From: Candidatus Coatesiibacteriota bacterium
GTDB lineage: Bacteria > B130-G9
Direction of reading: 5' to 3'
Length of the DNA: 6,599 nt
Assembly: GCA_016929465.1 (NCBI GenBank)
Contig: JAFGIT010000406.1
Location: forward strand, 1 to 6,599
Below the pieces are notes generated by a model that did not search any database, was not told the origin of the DNA, and saw only the letters and a program-made list of their open reading frames with translations. The position numbers and the translations under genes are program-made. Position 1 is the first letter of the stretch, and the number at the start of each line of letters is the position of its first letter. Shown here piece by piece: positions 5,750 to 6,599 of this stretch.

Positions 5750-6599
5750 CTAGATCATCTTCGTTGTGAAGCGCCCCATCGCCCTGAATTTCTTGAATCT
5801 TGCTTCGAGCAGCTCGTCCATATCCATGCCGCAGATGCGGTCAAGTCCAGCCTCGAGCCTGTCCGCGAGAAGTGATGCTGCAAGTTCAGGATCACGATGT
5901 GCGCCTCCGAGAGGCTCCTTTACGACTTCGTCTATTATTCCCAGCTCGTGCAGTTCGAGTGATGTGATCTTGAGCGCCTCGGCAGCCTCCGGGCCTCTCT
6001 TTCCATCTCTAAACAAAATCGCAGCGCAACCTTCCGGTGGAATTACAGAATAGATCGCATTCTCCTGCATCATCACCCAATCGCCCAACCCCAGGCCCAA
6101 AGCCCCACCGCTACCTCCTTCGCCGGTCACGACCACTTCGATCGGCGTCCTGAGTATCGACATCTCGTAGATGTTGCGGGCAATTGCCTCCGCCTGGCCT
6201 CGTTCTTCAGCACCGATTCCCGGATAGGCTGCCGGTGTGTCAACAACACATATAACCGGCTTCTTGAATTTCTCAGCAATTCTCATGATTCGGAGGGCCT
6301 TTCTGTATCCCTCGGGGTGCGACATCCCGAAATTACGGAATATCCGCTCGTGCAGGTCTCGCCCTTTCTGCTGTCCGATCAAGACGACCTTTCTGCCGCG
6401 AAAAACCGCCAGGCCAGCAACGATAGCAGGATCATCTCTGAAGAGCCTGTCACCGTGCAGCTCCGTGAATTCATCCATGATCCTCCCAATATAGTCCAGA
6501 GTATAGGGACGGTCCTTGTGACGTGCGAGCCTGGTTCTCTGCCAAGCGGAGAGGTTCGAGAAAGTGTCTGAATAGAGCTTCTTCAGCTTCTTCTCATAC
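5750..6599 (-). CDS. accA: Acetyl-CoA carboxylase carboxyltransferase subunit alpha (partial, N-terminus off the right edge)
   Basis: With AccD it moves the carboxyl group from carboxybiotin on AccB to acetyl-CoA, giving malonyl-CoA for fatty-acid synthesis, in the cytoplasm. The open frame continues to the window edge without a start, giving 282 visible residues; full AccA is about 315-325, so about 35-45 N-terminal residues are missing. The ATG at 6478 is internal: the 40 codons upstream encode conserved AccA sequence ('YSDTFSNLSAWQRTRLARH', 'DRPYTLDYI'). Other visible motifs, numbered from the first visible residue: 'ELHGDRLF' (46-53), 'QKGRD' (77-81), 'NFGMSHPEGYRKALR' (89-103), 'DTPAAYPGIGAEERGQ' (120-135), 'GEGGSGGA' (159-166), 'SVIPPEGCAAIL' (184-195) and 'EPLGGAHRDP' (228-237). 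It ends with 'KFRAMGRF' plus a short tail. Small differences from the common form are Ala for Gly in 'TPAAYPG' and Pro for Ser in 'SVIPPEG'. No terminator is visible after the stop. Confidence 0.98.
   Translation of the reverse strand, partial: YEKKLKKLYSDTFSNLSAWQRTRLARHKDRPYTLDYIGRIMDEFTELHGDRLFRDDPAIVAGLAVFRGRKVVLIGQQKGRDLHERIFRNFGMSHPEGYRKALRIMRIAEKFKKPVICVVDTPAAYPGIGAEERGQAEAIARNIYEMSILRTPIEVVVTGEGGSGGALGLGLGDWVMMQENAIYSVIPPEGCAAILFRDGKRGPEAAEALKITSLELHELGIIDEVVKEPLGGAHRDPELAASLLADRLEAGLDRICGMDMDELLEARFKKFRAMGRFTTKMI

Noticed and set aside
6476-6478. ATG at 6478 as the start of accA.
   Set aside because: The 40 codons upstream remain open to the window edge and encode conserved AccA residues, so this Met is internal and the gene is cut by the window.

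Overview
The window is ordinary chromosomal DNA from a bacterium, roughly half G+C by eye. Every gene I can support lies on the minus strand, so the region reads from the right end of the window to the left. A lipoprotein-type signal peptide and a separate AccA subunit fit a diderm (Gram-negative-type) bacterium. The combination dnaG-tyrS, without the usual rpsU and rpoD neighbours, together with an unfamiliar lipoprotein and an unfamiliar coiled-coil protein, suggests a poorly sampled lineage. I cannot place it in a phylum from this sequence alone.

Layout in transcription order: (1) accA, acetyl-CoA carboxylase carboxyltransferase alpha, cut by the right edge, N-terminus missing. (2) A 114-bp gap holding a good sigma70-type promoter. 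(3) A 214-residue putative lipoprotein with a 'DNG...DEVAGDGIFT' motif. (4) A 136-bp gap holding a strong RNA hairpin with an imperfect U-rich tail, about 50 nt before dnaG. (5) dnaG, DNA primase, complete, TTG start. (6) tyrS, tyrosyl-tRNA synthetase, complete, TTG start, whose Shine-Dalgarno overlaps the dnaG stop codon. (7) A 425-residue protein of unknown function: Arg-rich N-terminal tail, helical/coiled-coil core, strongly acidic C-terminal tail. (8) An M20-family amidohydrolase, cut by the left edge after 175 residues.

The last four genes are packed with gaps of 11, 25 and 3 bp and are probably one transcription unit (dnaG-tyrS-coiled-coil protein-M20 hydrolase). It may be fed by read-through from the promoter before the lipoprotein gene, past the hairpin. 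This resembles the known arrangement in Escherichia coli, where a terminator before dnaG keeps primase levels low, but here the flanking genes differ.

The genes with clear functions are core housekeeping (fatty-acid synthesis, replication, translation). The most unusual element is the 425-residue protein. Its core looks like the helical linker found before the catalytic domain in some polysaccharide-cluster methyltransferases and glycosyltransferases, but no catalytic domain is present. I see no mobile elements, CRISPR arrays, tRNA or rRNA genes, and no gene-free stretch over 300 bases.
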